In this document: positions 45,036-54,279 of the stretch, one piece after another
Layout: every line of letters starts with the position of its first letter
Position numbering within the stretch: position 1 is the stretch's first letter
From: RH-AL1 sp965198495
GTDB lineage: Bacteria > Pseudomonadota > Alphaproteobacteria > Rhizobiales > Beijerinckiaceae
NCBI GenBank assembly: GCA_965198495.1
Contig: CBDAPL010000001.1
Location: 1,550,001-1,614,000, forward strand
Direction: 5' to 3'
DNA length: 64,000 nucleotides
Translations under genes and position numbers: made by a program
Notes under the pieces: model-generated
The model's database searches: none
The model's input: the letters and a program-made list of their open reading frames with translations, nothing else
Told to the model about the DNA's origin: nothing

Positions 45036-46414
45036 GCGGCGGCGTCCTGAAGAGCGAGCTTGAGGCGACCTACGGCCTCCTGCGCGAGGCCTGGGATCGC
45101 GACGGCGGTCCCTCCATAGAGGGCCGCCGCGTCACCTTGCGCGCGCTGCGAGCCAGCCTCCTGCGCGACGCCGATGCCTATGTCGCGGCGATCGCCGCCG
45201 ATTTCGGCGGCCGCTCGCGGCACGAGACGCTGCTGACCGAGATCGCCTTGCTGCTGCAGGCGATCGATCATGTCCTGCCGCGCCTCGCGCGCTGGAGCGC
45301 GCCGTCGCGCGTGCGGCTCAGCCTGCCGTTCTGGCCGGCGCGGGCGCGCATCGTGCGGCAGCCGCGCGGCGTCGTCGGCGTGATCGGGCCCAGCAATTAT
45401 CCGCTGCAGCTCGCGCTCATGCCGGCGATCGGCGCGCTGGCCGCCGGCTGCCGCGTTCTCATCAAGCCATCGGAGATGACGCCGCGCACGGCGGCGCTGC
45501 TTCGCGACAGCATGCTCGCCGCGATCGATCCCGGCATCGTCGGCGTGGTGCTCGGTGGCGCCGATGTCGCCGCCGCCATGACGCGGCTGCCGCTCGACAC
45601 GCTCCTCTTCACGGGCTCTCAGGCCACCGGCCGCAAGGTCATGGCCGCGGCGAGCGACGCCCTCACGCCGGTGATCCTCGAGCTCGGCGGCAAGTCGCCG
45701 GTCGTCGTCGACGAGGGCGCCGACCTGAAGGCCGCCGCGACGTCGATCATCGCCGGCAAGCTTCTGAACGCCGGCCAGACCTGCATCGCGCCGGACTACG
45801 TCCTGGTGCCGCGGCAATCCTTCGACCCTCTGGTCGCCGCGCTGAAGCAGGCGGCCGCGACGCTCTATCCGGACCAGCGCGACTACACCGCCATCGCCTC
45901 GGACGCGGCATTTCGGCGGCTGCGGGCGCTGGAGGTCGGACATCGTACGATGCCGCTCCTGACGTTCCCGATCGAGCCGCCGTTCTATCCGCCCGCGCTC
46001 GTCCTGTCGCCGCCGCTCGACAGCGCGATCATGACCGAGGAGGTGTTCGGCCCGCTCCTGCCGATCCTGAGCTACGATACGCTGGACGATGCCATGAAGG
46101 TGATCGCCGGGCGCCCCGATCCGCTGACGCTATATTGGTTTGGAGCCAACCGCGCGCGGCTGGACACCGTGATGGCGCGGATATCGTCGGGCTCCGTCTG
46201 CGTCAACGAGACGGTCATCCACGCCGGCGTGCAGGCCCTGCCTTTCGGCGGCGTGGGCGGATCGGGCATGGGCCGCTATCATGGCAAGGCCGGCTTCGAC
46301 GCCTTCACGCACGAGCGAGCCGTGTTCCACCAGGCGCGCTTCACCCTGACGAAGCTGATGCGGCCACCATTCGGCAAGCGCGCCGAGAATATCCTCGCCA
46401 GGCTGCTGCGCTGA
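45032..46414 (+). CDS. Aldehyde dehydrogenase (coniferyl-aldehyde-type)
   Basis: 460 residues, GTG start overlapping the previous stop. ALDH fold: VGVIGPSNYPLQLALMPAIGALAAGC, cofactor IKPSEMTP, FTGSQATGRKVM, the Glu region ILELGGKSPVVV, and catalytic Cys in NAGQTCIAPDYVL, then ALPFGGVGGSGMGRYHGKAGFDAFTH. The class-3 style ending (PPFGKRAENIL) groups it with coniferyl/long-chain aldehyde dehydrogenases. Its likely job here is oxidation of a carotenoid terminal aldehyde to the acid (inference from context). Confidence 0.88.
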   Translation: MSGGVLKSELEATYGLLREAWDRDGGPSIEGRRVTLRALRASLLRDADAYVAAIAADFGGRSRHETLLTEIALLLQAIDHVLPRLARWSAPSRVRLSLPFWPARARIVRQPRGVVGVIGPSNYPLQLALMPAIGALAAGCRVLIKPSEMTPRTAALLRDSMLAAIDPGIVGVVLGGADVAAAMTRLPLDTLLFTGSQATGRKVMAAASDALTPVILELGGKSPVVVDEGADLKAAATSIIAGKLLNAGQTCIAPDYVLVPRQSFDPLVAALKQAAATLYPDQRDYTAIASDAAFRRLRALEVGHRTMPLLTFPIEPPFYPPALVLSPPLDSAIMTEEVFGPLLPILSYDTLDDAMKVIAGRPDPLTLYWFGANRARLDTVMARISSGSVCVNETVIHAGVQALPFGGVGGSGMGRYHGKAGFDAFTHERAVFHQARFTLTKLMRPPFGKRAENILARLLR

Positions 46415-47530
46415 TCAGGCGCTCTCCGCGTCGTACGTGCGGCCGCGCCAGGTCTTGGGTCGCCGGCGCAGCTGCCGCGCGAGCGCCAGCCACTGCACGG
46501 CGACGAGGCTCGCCACGCCGAGCGGATGCAGCGCCGTGGCGCCGAGCGGCTCCTGACAGCGATGGGCCTGCATCAGACGCGCCGCGAGCGGCAGAAGGCA
46601 GGCGACGGCGGCGATCGCGCAGCTCGTCCACGCGCCGCTCAGCGCCGTCGTGACGAGAAGGAGCCATGGCAGGACATGGCCGCCGATCAGCAGGATCGTC
46701 CAGACGGGAAGCGCGAGCGGCTGGGCCATGCCCTCGGTGGCGTTCTTCAGGAGTCCGGCGAGAAGGCTGTCCGTCGTGTCGTACATGCGGCAGTGCGCGA
46801 GCCGCGTGCCATCGACGAGGTTCGTTCGTAATCCCACGGTGCGGAAGAGACGCGGCAACTTCAAACCATCGTGCAGGCTCGTGCGGATCGCGGCGTGGCC
46901 GCCGGCCTGTCCGTAGGCTTCGGCGCGCACCGCCATCATCTGCCCGCAGCCCGCGCCGAGGCCGACGTCGTCGCGCATGCGCATCAGCGGCACGGGCAGA
47001 TAGCCGAGGATCAGCATGTTGATCATCGGCACGAACAATCGCTCGACGATGCCTCCCATGACCTGTCGCGGGACGCCGCTCACGAGGTCGGTGTCGTCCA
47101 GGCTCCGCATCAGCCGGGCGAGGCCCTCAGGCTCCAGCCTGACGTCGGCATCGATGAAGACGAGGTTGGGCGCGCTCGCCAACGTGGAGAGCACGTGGCA
47201 GGCGTGCTGCTTGCCGTTCCAACCGCGCGGCAGCGGCGGCGCGCTTTCGCAGCGCAAGCGCGCGTCCCGCTCCGTCATCGCGCGCACGAGCGCGGCGGTC
47301 CGATCCGAAGAGCCGTCGTCGAGCACGACGACTTCGAGCGCGACATGTCGGGAGGCGAGCACGCTGGCGAGGCAGTCGCCGATGTTCGCCTCCTCGTCGC
47401 GCGCCGGGATGAGCACCGATACGGGGCAATCCGACATCGCGGGCGAGGGCGTCTTCAGAGCCGCCAGGTTGATGATCGTCATGGCGAACGGCAGGGCGCT
47501 GAGCGCGAGGGCCGCCACCTCGAGCAGCAT
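46415..47530 (-). CDS. Glycosyltransferase family 2 membrane protein (CrtQ/HpnB-like)
   Basis: 371 residues. A hydrophobic N-terminus precedes a GT-A domain: VSVLIPARDEEANIGDCLASVLAS, VVLDDGSSDRTA, LVFIDADVRLEP (DxD) and an acceptor region ending GLLKNATEGMA. C-terminal membrane spans (VWTILLIGGHVLPWLLLVTTALSG) and the final WRGRTY element follow. Such enzymes glycosylate carotenoid acids or hopanoids. Its stop abuts the aldehyde dehydrogenase stop (convergent), and it is 9 bases from the desaturase gene. Confidence 0.85.
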   Translation of the reverse strand: MLLEVAALALSALPFAMTIINLAALKTPSPAMSDCPVSVLIPARDEEANIGDCLASVLASRHVALEVVVLDDGSSDRTAALVRAMTERDARLRCESAPPLPRGWNGKQHACHVLSTLASAPNLVFIDADVRLEPEGLARLMRSLDDTDLVSGVPRQVMGGIVERLFVPMINMLILGYLPVPLMRMRDDVGLGAGCGQMMAVRAEAYGQAGGHAAIRTSLHDGLKLPRLFRTVGLRTNLVDGTRLAHCRMYDTTDSLLAGLLKNATEGMAQPLALPVWTILLIGGHVLPWLLLVTTALSGAWTSCAIAAVACLLPLAARLMQAHRCQEPLGATALHPLGVASLVAVQWLALARQLRRRPKTWRGRTYDAESA

Positions 47531-47539
47531 GGTCGGTCG

Positions 47540-49093
47540 CTAAGCCCGCGCGCCGACCGCGACAGGCGCGTCGGCGCGGAGATCGTGGTCGAGCGCGTCG
47601 GCGGCGATCCAGCCCGACATCATGACCATCGGCATGCCTGGCCCGGGATGCGCCGCGCCGCCGGCGAGGTAGAGCCCCTTGACATCGCGCGACCGATTGC
47701 CGGGCTTGAACGCGCCCATGAAGAGGCCGTGCGAGGCCAAACCATAGATCGCGCCGTTCAGCACCTTGTAGCGCTCGTGGATATCATGCGGGGTGAGGTG
47801 GCGCTCGAAGACGATCCGCTCCTCGATGTCGACGAGCCCGGCCGTGCGCTTCAGCTTGTCGAGGATCACCTGCCGATAGGCCGGGAACATTGTCGACCAG
47901 TCGTGGTGCGGCCTGAGATAGGGCGTGTGGACCAGCACGTAGAGCGCCTCGCCGCCCTCCGGCGCGACGCTGGGATCCGTCGTCGACGGCGCCGCGATGT
48001 AGCAGGTCGGATCGGGGGCGGGCTCGCCTTTCTTGTAGATGAAGTCGAACTCCTCCTTCGGGTCCGCCGAGAAGACGAAATCGTGATGCAGCAGATGATC
48101 GTAGCGCTTGTTCAGCCCGAGGTAGAGGACGACGCCGGAGCAGGCCGGCTCCAGGTCTTTCCTGGCATAGCGGCGCCCGACCTTGCCGCCGACGAGCTCC
48201 TGGTAGGTGCGCACGGAATCCATGTTCGAGATCACCGCGTCGTAGCGCTCGACCTGTCCGCCGACGCGCACGCCAGTGGCGCGACCCTTCTCGATGTTCA
48301 GGCCCTCGACGTCGGAGCCGGGCCGCAGCGCGACGCCGAGTTCCCCCGCGAGCTTCGACAAGGCCTCGACGACAGCGCGCGTCCCGCCCATCGGGTACCA
48401 GACGCCGTCGGCCACCTGCATGTGGGCGATGGCGCACAGAACGGCCGGCGCGCCATACGGCGATGATCCGACATACTGGACGAAATGATCGAGCATCTGC
48501 GCGAGACGATGATCCTTGACGTCCGAGCGGATCATGCCGGCGACGGAGCGCCCCATGCGTAGCGAGAGCACGTCGCGCAGCGTGTCCGGGTTGAGATTGG
48601 CTTTCACGTCGATCGTGTCGAACAGATCCTCGACAGCCTTCCAGAAGAAGAAGCGCTCGGAGACGTCGTGGAGGTTCGAGGCCTTCGCCTGGAAACGCGC
48701 GTAGGCGGCGCCCGTGCCGGGCTTTTGCGTGAAGCTGTCCATCGCCGCGCCCATGCGCGCGACATTCTCTTCGAGATCGATGCGCGTGCCGTCGGCGAAG
48801 AAACAGCCCCATTGCGGATCGATGCGGCGAAGATCGAGATAGTCCGACATCTCGCGACCGGCCTCGGCGAAGATCCGCTCCAGCACGCGCGGCACCGTCA
48901 AGATCGTCGGCCCCATGTCGAAGCGAAAGCCGTTCTCTTCCAGCAGGGCCGCCTTGCCGCCGAGCCAGGCGTTCTTGTCGTAGAGCGTCACGCCATGGCC
49001 GCGCGCGGCGCTCACGCAGGCCGCCGCCAAGCCGCCAAGACCACTGCCGATGACCGCGATGTCGGCCGCGGACGCGCGTCGAGAATGGGTCAT
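47540..49093 (-). CDS. CrtI/CrtP-type FAD-dependent carotenoid desaturase or oxidase
   Basis: 517 residues. N-terminal dinucleotide motif VIGSGLGGLAAACVSAARGHGV; the phytoene-dehydrogenase layout with FDMGPTILTVP early, and the C-terminal FAD motif GLYLAGGAAHPGPGMPMVMMSGW. Paired by ATGA overlap with a second CrtI-like gene. In C30 pathways a CrtN desaturase is paired with a CrtP terminal oxidase; which role this one has cannot be read from sequence. Confidence 0.85.
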   Translation of the reverse strand: MTHSRRASAADIAVIGSGLGGLAAACVSAARGHGVTLYDKNAWLGGKAALLEENGFRFDMGPTILTVPRVLERIFAEAGREMSDYLDLRRIDPQWGCFFADGTRIDLEENVARMGAAMDSFTQKPGTGAAYARFQAKASNLHDVSERFFFWKAVEDLFDTIDVKANLNPDTLRDVLSLRMGRSVAGMIRSDVKDHRLAQMLDHFVQYVGSSPYGAPAVLCAIAHMQVADGVWYPMGGTRAVVEALSKLAGELGVALRPGSDVEGLNIEKGRATGVRVGGQVERYDAVISNMDSVRTYQELVGGKVGRRYARKDLEPACSGVVLYLGLNKRYDHLLHHDFVFSADPKEEFDFIYKKGEPAPDPTCYIAAPSTTDPSVAPEGGEALYVLVHTPYLRPHHDWSTMFPAYRQVILDKLKRTAGLVDIEERIVFERHLTPHDIHERYKVLNGAIYGLASHGLFMGAFKPGNRSRDVKGLYLAGGAAHPGPGMPMVMMSGWIAADALDHDLRADAPVAVGARA

Positions 49094-50673
49094 CGCACAA
49101 CTTCTCCCATCAGCGAACCCGTCACGCCGCCGAGCTTCGCCCCGTCGAGCCCGAAGTCCTCCAGCAGCAGATCCGTCGAGATGCGCGCACCTTCGTAGAT
49201 GACCGGAAGGCCCGATCCCGGATGGGTTCCGCCGCCGACGAGATAGACGCCATCGAGTTCGCTGAAGCGGTTGCGCGGGCGAAACATCAGCATCTGATCG
49301 AGGCCGTGGCTGAGATTGAAGGTCGAACCGAACTTCAGTCCCGTGTCAGCCTGCCAGTCGCGCGGCGACGTCATCTTGCAGTAGCGGATGCGCTTGGACA
49401 GATCGGTGAGACCCAGTTCCTCGAGCCGCGCGATGATGCGGTGCTTGAAGGCCTCGGCCTGATGCTCCCATTCGGTATCGGTCGACAGATTGCCGACCGG
49501 AACCAGCACGTAGAGAGACGATTGCGCGGCGTCACCGAAGAGCCGATCTGTCGCCGAAGGATTTTGCAGATAGATCGATGGTTCGTCCGGGATAAGACCG
49601 GCCTCGATCTGGCGGATGTTCTCCTCGTAGTTTTTCGAGAGGAAGATCGTGTGGTGTTCGAGATGATCGTAGCGGCCTTCGATGCCGAGATAGAGCATGA
49701 AGGTCGAGCAGGAATATTTGGCCTTCTCCAGGCGCGCGTCGGGCCAGTGCTTGCGCAGCGCGGTCGGCACCAGCTTGGTGATCGTCCCGGAAAAATCGGC
49801 GTTGATGACGACCGCGTCGGCGCTCTCGAAGCCGCCGTGGCTGTGAACGCCGACCGCGCGACGCCCCTCGAATTCGATCAATTCGGCCGGCTGTCCCATC
49901 TTGAAGGTGACGCCGAGGTCACGCGCGGCCTTCGCCATCGCCGTGGACACCGCGCCGCAGCCGCCGACCGGGTGCCAGACGCCGAACTCGTATTCGAGCA
50001 GCGCCAGGATCGTGAAGAGGCTCGGGCAGCGAAACGGTGACATGCCGAGATATTTGGTTTGAAACGAGAAGGCCAGACGGACGCGCGGATCCCGGAAGTG
50101 CGTCGCGAGATCGTCGTCGACGGAGGTGAAGGGCTTCAGCCAGCGCAGCGCCTTGAGGATCGGCAGGCTGGCGAAATCGCGCACGCCGCTGAACGGGCGT
50201 TCGAGGACGGGCTTGAAGGCGGCGAGCTTCTTGCGACCGCGCGTCAGGAACGCGCGCAGGTTCTTCGCGTCCACCGGATCAAGCTTGGCGATCTCCGTCT
50301 CCAGACGATCGATGTCGTAGGTCGCCAGAACCTCTGGGCCGTCTTCGAAGACCAGCTTGTATTGCGGATCGACGCGGCGCAATTCGACATAGTCTTCCAG
50401 ATCGAGCCCGCAGCGCGCGAACACGCGGCGCAGCACGTCGGGGTAGAGAAAGAACGTCGCGCCGATATCGAAGCGAAAGCCATCCTGCTGGAAAACGCGA
50501 GTCCTGCCGCCGACATCCTCGTTCTTCTCGTAGACCGTAACCCGCAATCCCGCGCCGGCCAACATCATGGCCGCCGCGAGGCCACCCGGCCCCGCACCAA
50601 TGACGATGACGTGCCGCGCATCATTAGATCTCGTCAATTGTCTACCGCAGCCTTTCGATTGAGCGACCATCAC
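49090..50673 (-). CDS. CrtI/CrtN-type FAD-dependent carotenoid desaturase
   Basis: 527 residues. VIGAGPGGLAAAMMLAGAGLRVTVYEKN, GGRTRVFQQDGFRFDIGATFFLYPDV, and the closing GVYLVGGGTHPGSGLPVIYEGARI are typical of CrtI-family desaturases. The HPGSGLPV variant with a retained ISTDLLLED end suits a desaturase using a long polyene (or squalene) substrate. First gene of a minus-strand unit with the next desaturase and the glycosyltransferase. An ATG twenty residues in is an alternative start. Confidence 0.85.
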   Translation of the reverse strand: MMVAQSKGCGRQLTRSNDARHVIVIGAGPGGLAAAMMLAGAGLRVTVYEKNEDVGGRTRVFQQDGFRFDIGATFFLYPDVLRRVFARCGLDLEDYVELRRVDPQYKLVFEDGPEVLATYDIDRLETEIAKLDPVDAKNLRAFLTRGRKKLAAFKPVLERPFSGVRDFASLPILKALRWLKPFTSVDDDLATHFRDPRVRLAFSFQTKYLGMSPFRCPSLFTILALLEYEFGVWHPVGGCGAVSTAMAKAARDLGVTFKMGQPAELIEFEGRRAVGVHSHGGFESADAVVINADFSGTITKLVPTALRKHWPDARLEKAKYSCSTFMLYLGIEGRYDHLEHHTIFLSKNYEENIRQIEAGLIPDEPSIYLQNPSATDRLFGDAAQSSLYVLVPVGNLSTDTEWEHQAEAFKHRIIARLEELGLTDLSKRIRYCKMTSPRDWQADTGLKFGSTFNLSHGLDQMLMFRPRNRFSELDGVYLVGGGTHPGSGLPVIYEGARISTDLLLEDFGLDGAKLGGVTGSLMGEVVR

Positions 50674-50920
50674 GATGGTCGGAGTGAGAAGGCTGACATG
50701 TACAGCGGGTTCGCAAGAGCGCCGATCAGCGCACCTCGCGATGGTGTTTGAACCTAGACTGTCAAATGATACTTCGAAACCGACACCGGCGATCTTTGTT
50801 CAGAGTGTCGGCGTTTGAGAGCACAGCTGGGTTCATCTCTCATGCTCCCAACGACGCGCGACGTTATTACGTTCTTCATCGGCGCGATAGGTCTGTAAGA
50901 GCGGAGAATTGGAGAACGTG

Positions 50921-51919
50921 ATGTCGACAATCCAGAAGCCGATGAGCCGCCAGACGATCGTCATTACCGGTGCGACGAGCGGGATCGGTCTCGCGACAGC
51001 CATCATGGCCGCGAAAGCCGGCGCGCGCCTGGTCCTCGCCGCACGCAGCGCGGAAGGGCTTCGACAGGCCGAAACGCGACTTGCCATCGGGCAGCGCTGC
51101 CTCAGCGTCGTCGCGGACGTCGGCAAACGCTCCGATGTCGAACGAATCGCAAGCGCCGCGATCGCCCGGTTCGGCGGCTTCGACACCTGGGTCAACAATG
51201 CCGGCCAGACGATCTACGGCCGCCTCGAGGATGTCGCCGAGGAAGATCTCCGCGCGCTCATGGACGTGAATTTCTGGGGAACGGTGAACGGCTCGCTCGT
51301 TGCCGTCGCGCACCTCAAGAGGCGTGGTGGGACGTTGATCAACGTCGGGAGCATAGGATCCGATTTCGCGTTCCCGCTCCAGGGCATGTACAGCGCCAGC
51401 AAGCACGCCATCAAAGGTTTCACCGATGCGCTGCGGATGGAGTTGAGGCATGAGGGCGCGCCCGTCCACGTCACGCTGATCAAGCCCTCGTCGATCGATA
51501 CGCCGCTGCCGCAGCGGGCGCGCAACTACATGGATCGCGAGCCGGATCTGCCACCGCCGGTCTATCGGCCACGCGAAGTCGCCGTTTCGATCTTGGCGGC
51601 CGCGACGGCGCCGCGCCGCGACATCTACGTGGGCGGCGGCGGCAAGGCGATCAGCATGATCGCGACGATGGCGCCGAAGCTCTTCGATCTCACGGCGCCG
51701 CCGATCATCATGGCGTTCCAGAAGAGGAACGAGCCGCCGCGGCGCCCGGAAGGCGCCTTGCACAACGCCATGACCGACGGTGCGGAGCGTGGGGCGCATG
51801 CGGGCTTCGTCAATCCGATCAGCGCCTACACGCGGGTGCGCAACCACCCGAAAGCCTTCGCGGTCCTGGCTGGCGCGACGGCTTTGATGCTGAACGCCGC
51901 GACCCGCACCCGCCGTTGA
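50921..51919 (+). CDS. SDR-family oxidoreductase
   Basis: 332 residues. Classical short-chain dehydrogenase: NAD(P) motif TGATSGIGLATA, NNAG (as WVNNAGQTIYG), catalytic Ser in NVGSIGSDFAF, YSASKHAIKGF (Tyr-x3-Lys). A C-terminal extension of about 90 residues follows the domain, ending with a hydrophobic stretch (AFAVLAGATALML), a form seen in membrane-associated SDRs. GGAG six bases before ATG 50921. Divergent from the desaturase gene. Confidence 0.9.
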   Translation: MSTIQKPMSRQTIVITGATSGIGLATAIMAAKAGARLVLAARSAEGLRQAETRLAIGQRCLSVVADVGKRSDVERIASAAIARFGGFDTWVNNAGQTIYGRLEDVAEEDLRALMDVNFWGTVNGSLVAVAHLKRRGGTLINVGSIGSDFAFPLQGMYSASKHAIKGFTDALRMELRHEGAPVHVTLIKPSSIDTPLPQRARNYMDREPDLPPPVYRPREVAVSILAAATAPRRDIYVGGGGKAISMIATMAPKLFDLTAPPIIMAFQKRNEPPRRPEGALHNAMTDGAERGAHAGFVNPISAYTRVRNHPKAFAVLAGATALMLNAATRTRR

Positions 51920-52776
51920 GCGAACGGCCGCGCGATCACGTCGAGACCGCGTTCGGTCGGCTTGCGTTCTGTCGAGCGGGGTCCGGGCCACCGGTCGTCC
52001 TGATCCACGGTTCGCTGGTCACCGCCGACGACATGGTGCTCGCGCTGATGGCGCACCTCGCCCCACACTACGACGTCATCGCCTTCGACAGGCCGGGACA
52101 CGGCGGCAGCGCCCAGACGCGCGCGGACGAGGGGTCGCCCTATGCCCAGGCTGAGATGATCGCGGCGGGATGGGCGGCGCTCGGGATCGATCGTCCTATC
52201 GTCGTCGGCCACTCCTTCGGCGGGGCCGTCGCCATCAGCCTGGGCATCGGGTGGGCACATGCCGTCGGCGGCTTGCTTGCGCTCGCTCCGATCTGCTTCC
52301 CGGAAGCGCGCCTCGAGCACGTACTCCTGGCGCCGCGCGCGACGCCGATCTTCGGCGAAGTGCTCGCGCGGAGCCACGCGGGTGGTTCCGACATCGCGAC
52401 GCTGCCGCTTCTGCGCAACGCGATGTTCCTACCCCAGGCGATGCCGCGCGCTTACGCCGACGCGTATCCTTTCGCCGCGTCGTCGACGCCGCGAATGCTG
52501 GGCGCGGACGCCAAGGATTCTCTCGGGATGCTGCGTGCCCTGGTCCGCAGCGCGTTCAGCTACGCATCCTGCGAGATGCCGATACGCATCATGGGGGGTA
52601 CCCACGACACCGTCGTCGCCAACGCGCGACATGGTTTGCTTGCCGCCCACCTCATGCCGAACGCGTCCTTCGAATGGCTCGCGGGTTGCGGACATATGGT
52701 CCATCATTTTCGGCAGATGAAGATCGAACACGTCATCGCCGAGATGCGCGAGGATCAGCAAAGCGTGCAACCTTGA
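51916..52776 (+). CDS. Alpha/beta hydrolase
   Basis: 286 residues from TTG 51916 (TTGA overlap with the SDR stop), so coupled to it. VVLIHGSLVTADD forms the oxyanion region, FDRPGHGGS follows, the nucleophile elbow is VVGHSFGGAVA, and the catalytic His is in AGCGHMVHHF. Substrate unknown; a joint role with the SDR on a lipid-like compound is plausible. An alternative start lies at an internal ATG after residue 30, but it would remove the oxyanion strand. Confidence 0.9.
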   Translation: MSERPRDHVETAFGRLAFCRAGSGPPVVLIHGSLVTADDMVLALMAHLAPHYDVIAFDRPGHGGSAQTRADEGSPYAQAEMIAAGWAALGIDRPIVVGHSFGGAVAISLGIGWAHAVGGLLALAPICFPEARLEHVLLAPRATPIFGEVLARSHAGGSDIATLPLLRNAMFLPQAMPRAYADAYPFAASSTPRMLGADAKDSLGMLRALVRSAFSYASCEMPIRIMGGTHDTVVANARHGLLAAHLMPNASFEWLAGCGHMVHHFRQMKIEHVIAEMREDQQSVQP

Positions 52777-52888
52777 TCGAGGCTCTGGTGGCCCTGCTCG
52801 GTCGCTTGTTGAAGACGATCGCCGATCCGCGATGGCCTGTGCGGCGCCGGCCGTCGAAGATCGAGAATGGCGATGCCGCGCATCGACC

Positions 52889-54178
52889 CTACGACGGACG
52901 AGAACGCCCGCCGATGCTTTCGTCGCGCGCCGACTCGACCTTGTGGAGAGGCAGGCGCGCCGCGATCGGCAGGGCGGCGACACACAGCAGCGACATCAGC
53001 CAGAAGGCGTGCGCGCCGAAGCGGCCGTAGAGGATGCCGGACAGGAACGTCAGGATCGCGGAGGCGATCCCGAGGCAGAACGTGCCGTAAAGGGTCTGCG
53101 CCGTGGCCGACAGGCGCGGCGGCGTGATGTCGGGGATCAGCCGCATGCAGGCGAGATGCATCAGTGCGAAGGTCAGGCCGTGCAGCGACTGGACGAGAGC
53201 CAGCGCGATCGTCGATGACGTGAGCGCCAGGATCGACCACCTCACGATACCGGCCGTCGCCGCGACCGCGGCGCAGGCGGGTGCCCCGAAGCGGTCGAGC
53301 GCGCGAGGTCCGATGAGGAAGAAGACGGCGACTTCGGAGAAGACGGCTTCCGACCAGAGCAGGCTTATCGCGCCGGAGCCGATGCCCGCTTCCTGCCATT
53401 GAATGACGGCGAACGTGTCGCTCATCGCGTGGCTGCCGATCACCAACCCGGCGACGACGAGCACGCGGCGGAACTCGGCGATGGCGAGCAGTTCGCCGAT
53501 GCCGTGGGCCGCGACCTCCCGCGAGGCGGGTTTGACGCGGGGGATCCATCGCACGGCCAGCATCATGAGCAGGAAAAGGACGGACGAGGCCGGAATGATG
53601 CTCGCCATGCCGTAGGCTGCCACCAGGGCGCCGGATGCCAAGGTTCCGGCGATGAAAGCGCCCGAGCCGACGCCGCGGACCCAGCCATAGGCGAAGACGC
53701 GTTCCTTCGCGCTGGCGGCGAGGGCCAAAGCGTCGGACAAGGCGGCCAACGGGGTGATGGCGACAGAGTGAACCATGCATATCAAGAGCAGCGGCCAGAC
53801 GCTGTGACCGGCGAGATAGGCTAGCCCGAACAGCGCGGCGCAGCCGGCCGAGGCGGCGAGGACGCGTGTCGCGCCGATCCAATCGGCCAAGCTTCCAAGC
53901 AAAGGTCCCGACGTCAGCCTCACGACGGTACCGGCCGTGAGCACGAAACCGATCTCGTTGGCGCTCAGGCCGCGCTGGCCGAAGAATGCGGGCAGGAACG
54001 GCGATTCGATCCCGAAAGCCGCGAAGAGCGCGGCGAAGAGCAGCGCGAAGGCCGGAAAAGAACTCCGCGTCCAACCCTCCGCCGAGGCGCGGCCGAACGC
54101 CCGTCCTACTGGCAGGAGCGGTTCCTCGGCTTGCATCGCATTTGGCAGGCCGTGTCGGGTGTCGTTGTTGTCCGGCAT
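52889..54178 (-). CDS. MFS transporter (HcaT/LacY-like)
   Basis: 429 residues with about twelve hydrophobic spans; the A-loop-like segment GSLADWIGATRVL after span 2 is visible. The LacY/HcaT-type pattern (GIESPFLPAFFGQRGLSANEIGFVL) suggests an uptake or export carrier of an organic acid, sugar or drug. ATG 54178 has AGGA upstream; the frame extends 30 residues further but without conservation. It is divergent from the GT2 gene and could export its product (inference). Confidence 0.88.
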   Translation of the reverse strand: MPDNNDTRHGLPNAMQAEEPLLPVGRAFGRASAEGWTRSSFPAFALLFAALFAAFGIESPFLPAFFGQRGLSANEIGFVLTAGTVVRLTSGPLLGSLADWIGATRVLAASAGCAALFGLAYLAGHSVWPLLLICMVHSVAITPLAALSDALALAASAKERVFAYGWVRGVGSGAFIAGTLASGALVAAYGMASIIPASSVLFLLMMLAVRWIPRVKPASREVAAHGIGELLAIAEFRRVLVVAGLVIGSHAMSDTFAVIQWQEAGIGSGAISLLWSEAVFSEVAVFFLIGPRALDRFGAPACAAVAATAGIVRWSILALTSSTIALALVQSLHGLTFALMHLACMRLIPDITPPRLSATAQTLYGTFCLGIASAILTFLSGILYGRFGAHAFWLMSLLCVAALPIAARLPLHKVESARDESIGGRSRPS

Positions 54179-54279
54179 CCATCGTCCTATGTCGCCAGCA
54201 CGCAGGAACCGTGACCTCGCTGTAAGCTTATAAGCGCGAAGATCGGCTTCGCGCGGATCAAATACCAATCGAGAGTGTG

